Source: Nonomuraea jiangxiensis
Lineage (GTDB): Bacteria > Actinomycetota > Actinomycetes > Streptosporangiales > Streptosporangiaceae
Assembly (NCBI RefSeq): GCF_900099965.1
Contig: NZ_FNDJ01000005.1
Coordinates: forward strand, 124,001 to 188,000
DNA length: 64,000 bases
Direction: 5' to 3'
Part shown: positions 33,707 to 42,207 of the stretch, one piece after another
How the letters are laid out: each line of letters opens with the position of its first letter
Numbering within the stretch: the first letter of the stretch is position 1
The notes under the pieces: model-generated
Told to the model about the DNA's origin: nothing
The model's database searches: none
Seen by the model: only the letters and a program-made list of their open reading frames with translations
Made by a program: the position numbers and the translations under genes

Positions 33707-33738
33707 ATGCACGACGAGCATCAATGCGCGTCGTGCAT
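33707..33738. promoter_or_regulatory. Long inverted repeat, probable TetR operator
   Basis: Arms ATGCACGACG (33707-33716) and CGTCGTGCAT (33729-33738) are perfect 10-bp complements with a 12-bp spacer. The site lies 74 bp upstream of the P450 start and just past the CPBP gene stop. It is the obvious operator for the TetR gene that follows the P450. A GTATAGAAAATT stretch next to it could hold promoter elements. Confidence 0.75.
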
Positions 33739-33745
33739 GAATTTT

Positions 33746-34513
33746 CTATACGGGTGCGCCCGCCCGCACGTCCGGCTCGCTCGCCCGCCCCTTGAGCAGG
33801 ACGGCCCCGGCCAGCGTGAGCGCGACGGTCAGCAGGACGAGGGTGACGCCGAAGTGCACCGGCTGCAGCGGCAGCGCACGCATGCCCAGGTGGAAGCCGA
33901 GGTGCACGCCCACCGCGGGCCACAAGCCGCCGCCGCGCACCCGCGCCGCCGTGCACGCGAATCCGAGCGCCACGGCCATGACCACGTACAGCAGCCGTTC
34001 CGGCAGGCCGTCCGCCGGGCTCCGGGAGACGATGTGCAGCGCGCCGAACCCGGCCGAGACGATGATCAGGACCGCGTGCGGCGACAGCCGCGCCGACAGG
34101 GTGTCGAACAGGTGGCCGCGCCAGAGCAGTTCCTCCGGGAACGCCTGGTTGAGCAGGAGCACGACGGCCACCAGCGGCAGCCAGGCGTAGCTTGCGGCAT
34201 CGACCGGCACCCAGGCGGAGGCGCCCACGGCCAGCGAGAGCCCGTTGGCCGCCAGCGCCGGCACGGCGCCGGCGACGAGGCCGGTCAGCACCCCCGACGG
34301 CTTCCGCCAGCCCAGCGCCGGCCACGGCCGCCGGTCGAGGAAGCGGCGGATGAGATAGACGAGCACCAGCGCGGTGAGCGTGATGCCCAGCGCGCCGAGC
34401 GGGTCCCGCAGCGGGTTCGCCTGGTCGAGGAGCAGCGAGGCGGGCAGAGCGCCGGCGAACGCCTGGACGAACATGGCGACGACGACGAGCAGGACGGACC
34501 AGAAGACCTTCAT
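33746..34513 (-). CDS. CPBP family intramembrane protease
   Basis: A 255-residue membrane protein with about seven to eight helices. The glutamic-protease motifs are present: EELLWRG (EExxxR) in LNQAFPEELLWRGHLFDTL, FGALHIV (FxxxH) and the C-terminal GVHLGFHLG with the third His. Family members cleave prenylated or secreted peptides in the membrane, or confer self-immunity to bacteriocins. The MKVFWSVLLVV start at 34513 gives a normal N-terminal helix; a GTG three codons upstream is an alternative. It is the intact counterpart of the decayed copy near 8.7 kb. Divergent from the two-component system. Confidence 0.87.
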   Translation of the reverse strand: MKVFWSVLLVVVAMFVQAFAGALPASLLLDQANPLRDPLGALGITLTALVLVYLIRRFLDRRPWPALGWRKPSGVLTGLVAGAVPALAANGLSLAVGASAWVPVDAASYAWLPLVAVVLLLNQAFPEELLWRGHLFDTLSARLSPHAVLIIVSAGFGALHIVSRSPADGLPERLLYVVMAVALGFACTAARVRGGGLWPAVGVHLGFHLGMRALPLQPVHFGVTLVLLTVALTLAGAVLLKGRASEPDVRAGAPV

Positions 34514-34624
34514 GCCAGGCACGCTAGGAACGCGCGGCCACTGTGCGCATCGGGCCCAGGACGGAGATCGGCATGACCAACGTCATGGTGTCCCGGGTGG
34601 GATCACAGGCGATCGGCGAGATCG

Positions 34625-34630
34625 TAAGTT
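34625..34630 (+). promoter_or_regulatory. -10-like element, leaderless start of the kinase gene
   Basis: TAAGTT at 34625-34630 sits six bases before the ATG at 34637, and there is no ribosome site, consistent with a leaderless transcript. Confidence 0.4.
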
Positions 34631-34636
34631 GGGCGC

Positions 34637-35725
34637 ATGGCGTGGAAGCGTGACCCCGATCGGCCGATGCTCCTCGGCCTGGTGTTCTGGCTCGTGCTCG
34701 GCGCCACGGCCGTGATCAACCTGGTCGTGCCCAGCACGGTGCTGGAGCGGATCCTGTTCTTCGCCGACGTCGTGCTGCTGTGCGTGCTGTGGCCGATGAT
34801 GCCGTGGCAGCCCGGTCGCGGCCGTCACCTGGTGGCCCCCGCCTTCCTGGCGGGCGCGCTCGCGCTGGGCCTGACCGGGTCGGCGGGCACGCACTTCCCC
34901 CTGCTGCTCATCGGCGTGGCCAACCTCGCCTTCGTGTACGGCATGCGCATCGCCAGCGCCATCCTGGTCGCGTTCGGAGCGGTCCTGATCGTCGTGCCCC
35001 TGTTCTACGGCCGGACGATCGTCGACGCGCTGGGCCAGACGGCGGTGATCGCGGTGATGAGCGTCTTCGCGATGGGCATGGCCTCGGCGGTGCTGAAGGC
35101 CCGGCAGCTCACCGACCGGGTGCGGGAGCTGACCGTCGCCGAGGAGCGCGGCAGGATGGCGGCGGAGATGCACGACTCGATCGGCCACCACCTGACCGTG
35201 ATCAAGGTGGGGCTGGAGAACGCCGAGCGCTTCCGCGACCGCCGGCCCGAGGCCGCCTGGGAGGAGGTGCGCCAGGCCAAGGAGCTCACGACGGCGGCGC
35301 TGGCCGACGCCCGCCGGTGGGTGCGGGCGCTGCGCCCGCTGCCTCTCAACGGCAACTTGGGCAGCGCCGCGCTCCAGCGGCTGGCGGACTCCTTCACCGG
35401 CACCGGCGTCACGGTCACCTTCCAGGTGTCGGGCACCGAACGCGAGCTGGAGCCCGACGCCGAGCTGGTGCTCTACCGTGTGTTGCAGGAAGGGCTCACC
35501 AACGTCCTGCGGCACGCCGAGGCCGGGAGCGTGCGCGGCACGCTGACGTTCGAGAAGGGGAAGGTCGTGCTCGTGATCGCCGACGACGGCAAGGGGCGGG
35601 ATCATGACCAGGGCCACGGGTTCGGGCTGAGCACGCTGGCCGACCGGGTCAGGGCCCTCGGCGGCACCCTCACCAGCGGCAACGCGGCCAAGGGCTTCGA
35701 GCTGCGGGCGGAGCTGCCGTCGTGA
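34637..35725 (+). CDS. Sensor histidine kinase (HisKA_3/NarX type)
   Basis: A 362-residue membrane kinase. Residues 10-155 carry about six membrane segments in place of an extracytoplasmic sensor, so it likely senses in or at the membrane. The dimerisation box is MAAEMHDSIGHHLTVIKVGL with phosphoacceptor His179; the ATP-binding domain has YRVLQEGLTNVLRHAEAGSV (N box), IADDGKG (G1) and GHGFGLSTLADRVRALGG (G2). It should phosphorylate the LuxR-type response regulator whose GTG start overlaps its stop. The neighbouring CPBP protease gene diverges from it and may be a target, but no binding site was recognised. Confidence 0.92.
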   Translation: MAWKRDPDRPMLLGLVFWLVLGATAVINLVVPSTVLERILFFADVVLLCVLWPMMPWQPGRGRHLVAPAFLAGALALGLTGSAGTHFPLLLIGVANLAFVYGMRIASAILVAFGAVLIVVPLFYGRTIVDALGQTAVIAVMSVFAMGMASAVLKARQLTDRVRELTVAEERGRMAAEMHDSIGHHLTVIKVGLENAERFRDRRPEAAWEEVRQAKELTTAALADARRWVRALRPLPLNGNLGSAALQRLADSFTGTGVTVTFQVSGTERELEPDAELVLYRVLQEGLTNVLRHAEAGSVRGTLTFEKGKVVLVIADDGKGRDHDQGHGFGLSTLADRVRALGGTLTSGNAAKGFELRAELPS

Positions 35726-36357
35726 GGGCCGTACGGGTGCTGCTGGTCGACGATCAGGAGCTGATGCGGCAGGGGCTGCGCAAGCTGCTGGAGATCGAGG
35801 AGGACATCGAGGTCGTGGGCGAGGCGGCCGACGGGGTCGCCGCGCTGGCGGTGGCGGCCGGGACCAGGCCCGACGTGGCGCTCGTGGACGCGCGCATGCC
35901 GCGGATGGACGGCGTGGAGCTCATCGCCCGGCTGGCGGCCGAGCAGCCCTCGGTGGTCTCGATCGTGCTCAGCACGTTCGACGAGGACGACTACATCTTC
36001 GGCGCGCTGCGCGCCGGCGCCGCCGGCTACCTGCTCAAGGATTGCTCGCCCGACGAGCTGGTCGCGGCCATCCTGCGGGCCAGCCGCGGCGAGACCGTGC
36101 TGAGCAGCCCGGTCGCCGCCCGGCTGGTCGCCGGCCTGCGCCGGACGCCGGTGGAGGGCGCGTTCCGCGGCCAGGAGCTGCTGTCGGCCAGGGAGCTCGA
36201 AGTCGCGCGGATGGTGGCCGCCGGCTCCGCCAACCGGGAGATCGCCGCGCGGCTGTTCATCACCGAGGGGACGGTGAAGAACCACGTCTCCAGTGTGCTG
36301 CGCAAGCTGGGCCTGCGCGACCGCACCCAGCTCGCCCTGCACCTGACCGAACGGTAG
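35722..36357 (+). CDS. NarL/LuxR-type response regulator
   Basis: A 211-residue response regulator. The receiver has the acidic pair DD (10-11), phosphoacceptor Asp56 in VALVDARMP, Thr in VLSTFD and Lys in YLLKDCSPDEL. The output domain is a LuxR HTH: LSARELEVARMVAAGSANRE, then IAARLFITEGTVKNHVSSVL. GTG 35722 overlaps the kinase TGA by 4 bp, so kinase and regulator are translated together as a cognate pair. Target genes are unknown. Confidence 0.94.
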   Translation: MRAVRVLLVDDQELMRQGLRKLLEIEEDIEVVGEAADGVAALAVAAGTRPDVALVDARMPRMDGVELIARLAAEQPSVVSIVLSTFDEDDYIFGALRAGAAGYLLKDCSPDELVAAILRASRGETVLSSPVAARLVAGLRRTPVEGAFRGQELLSARELEVARMVAAGSANREIAARLFITEGTVKNHVSSVLRKLGLRDRTQLALHLTER

Positions 36358-36367
36358 CTCCGCGCGG

Positions 36368-37255
36368 TCACCTCAACGCGTCGGGCACGCTGTTGCCCCG
36401 CTGCCGGTGCCAGGAGTCGCCGGCGCCGTCGTGGTCGGTGGACCTGCTGAGCTCCTCCCAGCGGCGATCGATCTCCAGCCGCGCGCCCCAGAACTCGCGG
36501 GCGAGCTCGAAGGCGTCGCTGCCGACCAGGAGCCGCAGCGGGGGCTCCGGCAGTGCCGCCGCGGTGAGCACGAGCTGGGCGACCTTGGCCGGGTCGCCCA
36601 TCGCGTCCTGTTCGAACCCGGCCATGGCGCGGGCCGCGGCGCCGACGGTCCCCTCGTAGGGCGGGCTCACCGGGGGAATCGTCATGGACGAACCCGCCCA
36701 GTCGGTACGCATGCCGCCCGGCTCCACGACCGTGACCTTGATGCCCAGGGGCGCCACCTCGACCGACAGCGCCTCGCTGAACCCGCCCACGGCCCACTTC
36801 GCCGACTGGTACGCCGTCAGGCCGGGGCTGCCTATCCGCCCGCCGATCGAGGAGATCTGGAGGATCCGGCCGCCGCCCTGCTCGCGCATGATGGGCAGGA
36901 CCGCCTTGGTGACGTAGACCGTACCGAGGAAGTTGGTCTCGACCTGGCGGCGGAACACCTCCAGGGTGGTGTCCTCCAGGGCGGCCATGTCGCCCTGGCC
37001 CGCGTTGTTGACCACGACGTCGATGCGCCCGAACGCCTCCCGCGCCGCCGCGACCGCCGCCTGGGCCGCCGCCGCGTCGGTGACGTCGAGGCGGAGGGCG
37101 CGCACCTGGTCGGGGCCGTACCGGGACACGAGGTCGTCCAGGGTCTTGGGGTCGCGGGCGGTGGCCGCCACCCGGTGACCGGCGTCGAGCGCCGCCTGGA
37201 CGATGGCCCGCCCGAGGCCCCGCGAGGCACCGGTGACGAAGAACACTGAGGACAT
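36368..37255 (-). CDS. SDR family oxidoreductase
   Basis: A 295-residue short-chain dehydrogenase. It has TGASRGLG (8-15), VNNAG (82-86), SSIGG with catalytic Ser, and Tyr149/Lys153 in YQSAK. The C-terminal 80 residues are longer than in classical members and include a WEELSRSTDHDG tail. ATG 37255 follows GGAAGGG. It is divergent from a TetR gene at 37456, and the 200-bp gap holds two matching inverted repeats, so this is a TetR-controlled reductase, as is common for SDRs that detoxify aldehydes or ketones. Confidence 0.92.
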   Translation of the reverse strand: MSSVFFVTGASRGLGRAIVQAALDAGHRVAATARDPKTLDDLVSRYGPDQVRALRLDVTDAAAAQAAVAAAREAFGRIDVVVNNAGQGDMAALEDTTLEVFRRQVETNFLGTVYVTKAVLPIMREQGGGRILQISSIGGRIGSPGLTAYQSAKWAVGGFSEALSVEVAPLGIKVTVVEPGGMRTDWAGSSMTIPPVSPPYEGTVGAAARAMAGFEQDAMGDPAKVAQLVLTAAALPEPPLRLLVGSDAFELAREFWGARLEIDRRWEELSRSTDHDGAGDSWHRQRGNSVPDALR

Positions 37256-37273
37256 GCGGAAATCCCTTCCACT

Positions 37274-37340
37274 TAACACAAGCTGGTTGCGTTATCGCAC
37301 GCTACACCGGCCCGCGAGTTAAAGCAAAGGCGTTGCGTTA
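37274..37340. promoter_or_regulatory. Twin TetR operators between SDR and TetR genes
   Basis: Two 21-bp dyads share an 8-5-8 layout. Site one (37274-37294) has arms TAACACAA and TTGCGTTA with spacer GCTGG. Site two (37320-37340) has arms TAAAGCAA and TTGCGTTA with spacer AGGCG. Each left arm differs by one base from the perfect complement TAACGCAA. They lie just upstream of the SDR start, with centres 46 bp apart. Confidence 0.78.
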
Positions 37341-37455
37341 TCTCTGCCGTCCTGGCCGGACACGCGGGGTGTTAACTTGATGTTTGCCCGCGCCTGGCCG
37401 GCCGCGCTGTGACCGGCGCTGTGACCGACCGCGACGAGAGGGACCGCCCGACACG

Positions 37456-38109
37456 ATGACCACCCGGCCCATCCGCGCCCGTTCGGCGCAGGACAAGCTG
37501 CAGCGCAGCCGAGATCTGCTCGCGGCCGCCCGCAAGCTGGCCCTCGCGCACGGTGTCAAGGACGTGACGCTGACGAAGGTCACCCAGGAGGCCGGGCTGC
37601 ACCCGTCGGCGCTGCGCCGCTACTTCGACTCCACCGAGGAGCTCCTCCTGGAGCTGGCCGAGGAGGCGTGGCAGTCCTGGGAGGACGACGTGCTCGGGGC
37701 GCTCGGCGGCCGGCGCGACCTGCCGGCGGGGACGGTGGCGAGCGTCCTCGCCGAGTCGCTGGAGCGCAACCCCCTGTTCTCCGACCTGCTCACGCACGTC
37801 GCCCTGAGCCTGGAGGACAGCGTCGACCTCGACCGCGCCCGCCGGTACAAGTCCAGGTCCTTCCAGGTCTTCGACCGGATCGCCGAGGAGCTGGTGACCG
37901 CCTCGGCGGACCTCGACCTGCCCGCCGCCCGTGACGTGCTGATGACGACGCTGGCCGCCGCCGCCTACCTGTGGCAGGTCTCGCACCCGTCGCAGACGCT
38001 CGCCACCCTCTACGAGCAGGAGCCCCGCTGGGGGCACGTCGCCATGAGCTTCGTGCCCACCATGACCCGGCTGGTGGAAGCGCAGATCCGCGGCGCGCGG
38101 CATTCGTGA
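37456..38109 (+). CDS. TetR family regulator divergent from SDR
   Basis: A 217-residue TetR repressor. The HTH reads GVKDVTLTKVTQEAGLHPSA followed by LRRYFDSTEELLLELAEEAW. The C-terminal domain is helical with ESLERNPLFSDLLTHVALSL, typical of ligand-binding TetR cores. ATG 37456 was chosen so that the protein begins MTTRPIRARSAQDKLQRSRD, with the usual basic extension; the frame is open upstream. It almost certainly binds the twin dyads at 37274-37340 to control itself and the SDR. Confidence 0.9.
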   Translation: MTTRPIRARSAQDKLQRSRDLLAAARKLALAHGVKDVTLTKVTQEAGLHPSALRRYFDSTEELLLELAEEAWQSWEDDVLGALGGRRDLPAGTVASVLAESLERNPLFSDLLTHVALSLEDSVDLDRARRYKSRSFQVFDRIAEELVTASADLDLPAARDVLMTTLAAAAYLWQVSHPSQTLATLYEQEPRWGHVAMSFVPTMTRLVEAQIRGARHS

Positions 38110-38125
38110 GGGGCGTCCCCGCCGT

Positions 38126-38608
38126 TCACCTCCCCTCCTCGCCGGTCAGCCTGCGCTTGCGGCGCAGCAGGGCCGCGCGGCGGGCGTGAGCCCGTACGAC
38201 CAGTACGACCGCCGCTCCCACGAACACCACCGAGACCCCCACGGCGGGCAGCAGGCCGCTGCCCCGCTGGACTGCGACGACCGTCACCAGCACGGCCGTG
38301 GCGGTCGAGGCGGCCACGGCGAGCCAGCCGGCGATCACCCGGTCGGTCGCGAACAGCGGCACCCTGCGCGTCAGCGTCCAGCCCCCGTAACCCGCCCAGG
38401 CCAGGCAGAACACGGTGAACACCGCGAACGCCGCGTGCGTCCGGCCCGGCAGCGGCCCCGGCTCGCTCCACCACAGGGCGGCGACGAACACCGTCCCGGC
38501 GAGCCCGGCCAGCGCCGCCGCCACCGCCCGTATCCGTGCCCACGGTGAGAGCACCGGCCCGAGCCGTTCGAACACCATGCGCGCCGGCCGGCGCGGCTCC
38601 TCGGTCAT
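38126..38608 (-). CDS. Small membrane protein coupled to ECF sigma factor
   Basis: A 160-residue protein with four likely membrane helices (RAVAAALAGLAGTVFVAALW, AFAVFTVFCLAWAGYGGWTL, VIAGWLAVAASTATAVLVTV, VGVSVVFVGAAVVLVVRAHA) and a basic C-terminal tail. Its ATG overlaps the TGA of the ECF sigma gene (ATGA), a typical sigma/regulator arrangement. It has no zinc-binding HxxxCxxC anti-sigma motif, so it would be an atypical membrane regulator or sensor. Function is inferred from coupling only. Confidence 0.7.
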   Translation of the reverse strand: MTEEPRRPARMVFERLGPVLSPWARIRAVAAALAGLAGTVFVAALWWSEPGPLPGRTHAAFAVFTVFCLAWAGYGGWTLTRRVPLFATDRVIAGWLAVAASTATAVLVTVVAVQRGSGLLPAVGVSVVFVGAAVVLVVRAHARRAALLRRKRRLTGEEGR

Positions 38609-39126
38609 GGCTGCCATCCCTTCTCCGTCAGCTGCTCACGCAACAGGCGCCGGGCCCGGCTGAGCCGGGACTTGATCGTGCCCGCCGGCACCCGGCAGAC
38701 CTGCGCGCATTCCTCCACCGACAGGTCCTCCAGGTAGAACAGGACGAGCACCTCCCGCTCCAGCACCGGCAGCGCCGACAGCCCGGCCGTCAGCTCGGCC
38801 CGCTCCACCGTCGCCTCGGCCGGGTCGTCGCTGACCGCCGCCACGTCCGCGAACGCCTCGGCCTCGGCATACTCGGCGCGCAGGCGGTCGGTGATCGACC
38901 GGCGCGCGATGGTGAACAACCACGGCGCGAACCGGTCCGGCTCCCTGAGCCGTGGCAGGCCGCGGACCACGGCCAGCCAGATCTCCTGGGCGACGTCGTC
39001 GGCCCGCTCGGCGTCCAGCATGCGCCGCACGTACGTCCACACCGGCGTGCGCCACCGGAGCACCAGCTCGGCCAGCGCCGCCCGCTCGCCCAGCTGCGCC
39101 CGCACCACCAGCAACTCATCGGTCAT
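38605..39126 (-). CDS. ECF-type RNA polymerase sigma factor
   Basis: A 173-residue sigma-70 factor of the ECF class. Region 2 includes RRMLDAERADDVAQEIWLAV and the -10-recognising RFAPWLFTIARRSITDRLRA; region 4 is LPVLEREVLVLFYLEDLSVE followed by ECAQVCRVPAGTIKSRLSRA. It should direct RNA polymerase to a specific stress or differentiation regulon. The gene overlaps the downstream membrane-protein gene by 4 bp. No cognate promoter was identified upstream, so self-regulation cannot be claimed. Confidence 0.92.
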   Translation of the reverse strand: MTDELLVVRAQLGERAALAELVLRWRTPVWTYVRRMLDAERADDVAQEIWLAVVRGLPRLREPDRFAPWLFTIARRSITDRLRAEYAEAEAFADVAAVSDDPAEATVERAELTAGLSALPVLEREVLVLFYLEDLSVEECAQVCRVPAGTIKSRLSRARRLLREQLTEKGWQP

Positions 39127-39254
39127 CTCGTCCTCCTGTCACCCTGCACAGTCGGAGAAGACGCCTCCCGGGTTCGCGGCGGCGGCGGATTTTCCGGTGA
39201 ACGCCGGCCGGACCGGGCTCAGGTGCCCGCCGCCGCGCCCACGACAAGCTTCAC

Positions 39255-41030
39255 TCAGTCGTCACCCGCATGCTGCACGGCGAGCCTGATGGGGGCGTTG
39301 ACGGCACCGTATCCCTGGTATCCGCCGATCCGCTGGACGAGCTCGAAGAACACCCGGCCCACCGTGACCGTATAGAGGTGCAGGAACTCGCCGTGGTCGT
39401 CCCGGTCGTACAGGATGCCGAGGGAGCGCAGCTCGGGATCGACGTCCTGGCGGGCCTCCAGGTCGTCGTAGTAGTTGCCGGGGATGGGCAGGAGCAGCTC
39501 GGGGTGGTCCCGGCGGAGCCGGCGCGCGACGGTCACGATGTCCCGGCAGGCCACCGCCACGTGCTGCCACGGCACGTCGGCCGCGCCGACCCGGGCCAGA
39601 TTGAGCACCATCCGCACACCGTCACCCGTGCCGGACCCGTGCACACTGGACATCGCGCGGCTGCGGAGGAGGCCGTACGGGTCGGGCAGTTCCACGCTCT
39701 CTTGCGGCCTCAGCCCCAGCACGCTGCGATAGAACAGCTCCGCCTCGCCGAAGTAGTGCCACGGCTGGGTCAGCGCCACATGGTCGATCCCGGTGATCGG
39801 CCCCTCGCTCCGCCCCTCGCCCGGCCCTTCGTCCGGCTCCTCGACTGGACCGGCAGGGTTGAAGTCGCCGAGCCAGGACGCGTCGCAGAAGAAGATCTCG
39901 GTGCCGTCCGGTGCGGCCACCGCCTCCAGCTTGGCCTCCTCGACGGCGCGCTCGCGCGGCAGCACCGGCGACAGCAGCGTCTCGGCGTGCTTGGCCGCCG
40001 CCCCAGGGTCGGGGCTGTCCAGGCCGATGGCGATGAGCGCGGGGTCGGCTCCGGTCGAGTTGAGCAGCAGCCGGGCCCCGCCCTGCTCCCACAGCTCGAC
40101 GGGTTTGGTCGGATGCCTCCCGGTACGCGCGAAGCCCAGCGCGGTCAGCACCCCGCCGAGCGGCCCGGTGTCGGCCAGTTCGGCGAAGGCGAACCCGGTG
40201 GGCACGGCCGGATGCGCCACGCCCGCCAGGTCCTGCTCCAGCGCGATGAGCGAGCGCATGCCGTCCAGCGCGGTCCGCTCCGCCGCCGCCTGACGGAAGA
40301 CGTCGTTGAACACCTCCAGCGACAGCGGCCCGGCGTACCCGGCGTTCAGGGCGTGCCGGACCAGCCCGGCGACGTCGAAGTTGCCCTGGCCGGGGAAGCA
40401 GCGGTGGTGGCGGCTCCACTGCAGCACGTCCATGGCCAGCCGCGGCGCGTCGGCCAGCTGCAGGAAGAAGATCTTCTCGCCGGGGACGGCCTCGATGCCG
40501 ATCGGGTCGGAGCCGCGCGAGAGGATGTGGAAGCTGTCCAGGCAGGTGCCCAGGTTGGGGTGGTCGGCCAGGTGGACCAGGCGCCAGGCGTGCAGATACT
40601 CGTTGACGTGCCGGCCCCAGGCCAGCGCCTCGTAGGCGATCCGGATGCCGTGCTCGGCGGCGCGCTCGGCCAGCAGCCGCAGTTGCCCGGCGGCGAGCTC
40701 GTCGTCGCCGATCGCGTCGGGCGAGACGTTCGAGCAGACCAGCAGCAGGCCGGCGCCGAGCCGCTCCATGAGCCGGAACTTGTGCTCCGCCCGGCGCAGG
40801 TTACGCTCCAGCAGGTCGGCGGGCACCGCCTCGAAGTCCCGGAACGGCTGGTAGAGGTCGATGCCGAGGCCGAGGTCGGCGGCCCGGGCCCGGATCTCCT
40901 CGGGCGGGAGCGGGCAGACGAGCAGGTCGTTCTCGAAGATCTCCACGCCGTCGAACCCGGCCGCCGCGATGGCCTCCAGTTTCTCGGTGAGGGTGCCGCT
41001 GACCGATACGGTGGCGATGGTCTTGCGCAT
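39255..41030 (-). CDS. qsuB: 3-dehydroshikimate dehydratase (QsuB-like two-domain)
   Basis: A 591-residue fusion with the QsuB layout. Residues 1-275 form a sugar-phosphate-isomerase-like TIM barrel (FDGVEIFENDLLVCPLPPEE, AYEALAWGRHVNEY, GTCLDSFHILSRG, SLEVFNDVFR) that converts 3-dehydroshikimate to protocatechuate with a divalent metal bound by the Glu/Asp/Gln/Glu set. Residues 280-591 form a 4-hydroxyphenylpyruvate-dioxygenase-like vicinal-oxygen-chelate domain (ITGIDHVALTQP, EFLHLYTVTVGRVFFELVQR). The gene starts 11 bp after the shikimate dehydrogenase stop, so the two form an operon for quinate/shikimate use or for making protocatechuate. Confidence 0.9.
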   Translation of the reverse strand: MRKTIATVSVSGTLTEKLEAIAAAGFDGVEIFENDLLVCPLPPEEIRARAADLGLGIDLYQPFRDFEAVPADLLERNLRRAEHKFRLMERLGAGLLLVCSNVSPDAIGDDELAAGQLRLLAERAAEHGIRIAYEALAWGRHVNEYLHAWRLVHLADHPNLGTCLDSFHILSRGSDPIGIEAVPGEKIFFLQLADAPRLAMDVLQWSRHHRCFPGQGNFDVAGLVRHALNAGYAGPLSLEVFNDVFRQAAAERTALDGMRSLIALEQDLAGVAHPAVPTGFAFAELADTGPLGGVLTALGFARTGRHPTKPVELWEQGGARLLLNSTGADPALIAIGLDSPDPGAAAKHAETLLSPVLPRERAVEEAKLEAVAAPDGTEIFFCDASWLGDFNPAGPVEEPDEGPGEGRSEGPITGIDHVALTQPWHYFGEAELFYRSVLGLRPQESVELPDPYGLLRSRAMSSVHGSGTGDGVRMVLNLARVGAADVPWQHVAVACRDIVTVARRLRRDHPELLLPIPGNYYDDLEARQDVDPELRSLGILYDRDDHGEFLHLYTVTVGRVFFELVQRIGGYQGYGAVNAPIRLAVQHAGDD

Positions 41031-41040
41031 GAGCCTCTCC

Positions 41041-41886
41041 TCAGGCGGCGACGAGCTCGGTCAGGTGGCCGAGCATCCGCTCGGTGTCCGGGGTTCGTCC
41101 GGTGAACAGGCGGAAGGCGTGGGCGGCCTGGAAGACGACCATCCCACCGCCGTCGAGCACCCGGCAGCCGACGGCCCCGGCCTGCTTGAGCAGCTCGGTC
41201 TCCAGCGGCCGGTAGACGATGTCGGCCACCCACAGCCCCGGGTGCAGCAGCTCGGCCGGCAGCGGCAGGCCCGGATGCCGTGCCATGCCCGTCGGGGTGG
41301 CGTGTACCAGGCCGTCGGCCCCGGCCAGCAGCTCCGGCAGCTCGGCCGGGGCCGAGGGCCGCGCCCGGCCGGGGCCGAACCGGCGGGCCAGCTCGGCCGC
41401 CAGCCCGTCGGCCCGCGCCGGCTCGGCGTCCACCAGCGTGACCCGGTCGGCCCCCATCGTGAGCAGCGCGTGCGCGACCGCCGCGCCCGCGCCTCCGGCC
41501 CCGAGCTGGACGATGCGCCGGGTCGGGGCTCCGGGCAGGCCACGGGCGAACGATTCGGCGAAGCCTGTCCAGTCGGTGTTGTGACCGATGGCGCGCTCGC
41601 CGTCGAAGACCACCGTGTTGACCGCGCCGAGCAGGGCGGCGTCGGGTGACAATTCGTCCAGGTACGGGATGACGGCCTGCTTGCACGGGTGGGTGATGTT
41701 GAGCCCGTCGTAACCGAAGCGGCGCGCGGTGCGGAGCAGCTCTCCCACGTCGGGGCCGAGCCGCTCGATGTCGAGCAGCCGGTAGACGTAGCTCAGCCCG
41801 TGGTGCGCGGCCTCGCGCTCGTGCAACCGCGGGCTCAGCGAGGGACCGATGCCCGAGCCGATCAGCCCGGTCAGGAACGAGGCCAT
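41041..41886 (-). CDS. aroE: Shikimate/quinate dehydrogenase
   Basis: A 281-residue shikimate dehydrogenase. Substrate-site residues are in SLSPRLHE (16-23) and NITHPCKQAV with catalytic Lys69; Asp104 in HNTDWTG is the catalytic partner. The cofactor loop is GAGGAGAAV, and VTLVDAEPARADG suggests NAD preference (acidic residue after beta 2). The C-terminus ends GGGMVVFQAAHAFRLFTG. Adjacent dehydroshikimate dehydratase suggests a catabolic QsuD-type role rather than aromatic biosynthesis. A GGAAGGGAAG ribosome site precedes ATG 41886, and a GTACGTAC palindrome lies about 30 bp upstream. Confidence 0.9.
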   Translation of the reverse strand: MASFLTGLIGSGIGPSLSPRLHEREAAHHGLSYVYRLLDIERLGPDVGELLRTARRFGYDGLNITHPCKQAVIPYLDELSPDAALLGAVNTVVFDGERAIGHNTDWTGFAESFARGLPGAPTRRIVQLGAGGAGAAVAHALLTMGADRVTLVDAEPARADGLAAELARRFGPGRARPSAPAELPELLAGADGLVHATPTGMARHPGLPLPAELLHPGLWVADIVYRPLETELLKQAGAVGCRVLDGGGMVVFQAAHAFRLFTGRTPDTERMLGHLTELVAA

Positions 41887-41915
41887 CAGTTCTTCCCTTC
41901 CAGTCAGGGCTAATG

Positions 41916-41923
41916 TACGTACT
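41916..41923. promoter_or_regulatory. GTACGTAC palindrome upstream of shikimate operon
   Basis: The 8-bp palindrome GTACGTAC lies in a locally AT-rich patch 30 bp before the dehydrogenase start. TetR and GntR proteins often use GTAC-centred sites. No regulator gene is adjacent, so the binding protein is unknown. Confidence 0.4.
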
Positions 41924-42024
41924 AGTGAGTTAAATGGCTAGACCTGACATCGGCGAGGGGCAGAGAAGAAGGGGACGGCGAGGCGGCCGGTTTCTTTGGT
42001 CGCGACCGTCGCAACGGCAGGCGG

Positions 42025-42077
42025 CGCGCATCGTGCGGCGCGCATCGTGCGGCGCGCATCGTGCGGCGCGCATCGTG
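42025..42077. repeat. 14-bp tandem repeat, nearly four copies
   Basis: The unit CGCGCATCGTGCGG repeats at 42025, 42039, 42053 and 42067, the last copy diverging after CGCGCATCGTG. Identity between full copies is complete, so it is a young minisatellite. Confidence 0.9.
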
Positions 42078-42207
42078 TCTGCGCCCGCGGTCACCGGCGC
42101 TCCGGGGCAGCCGCTGAGCCGCTGAGCCGCGGAGGCTCGCCACCCAGGCCCCACTCCCCCCGGCCTGACTCCGGCCGAGCGCGGCGCGGTCCGGCGCGGT
42201 CCTTGGG

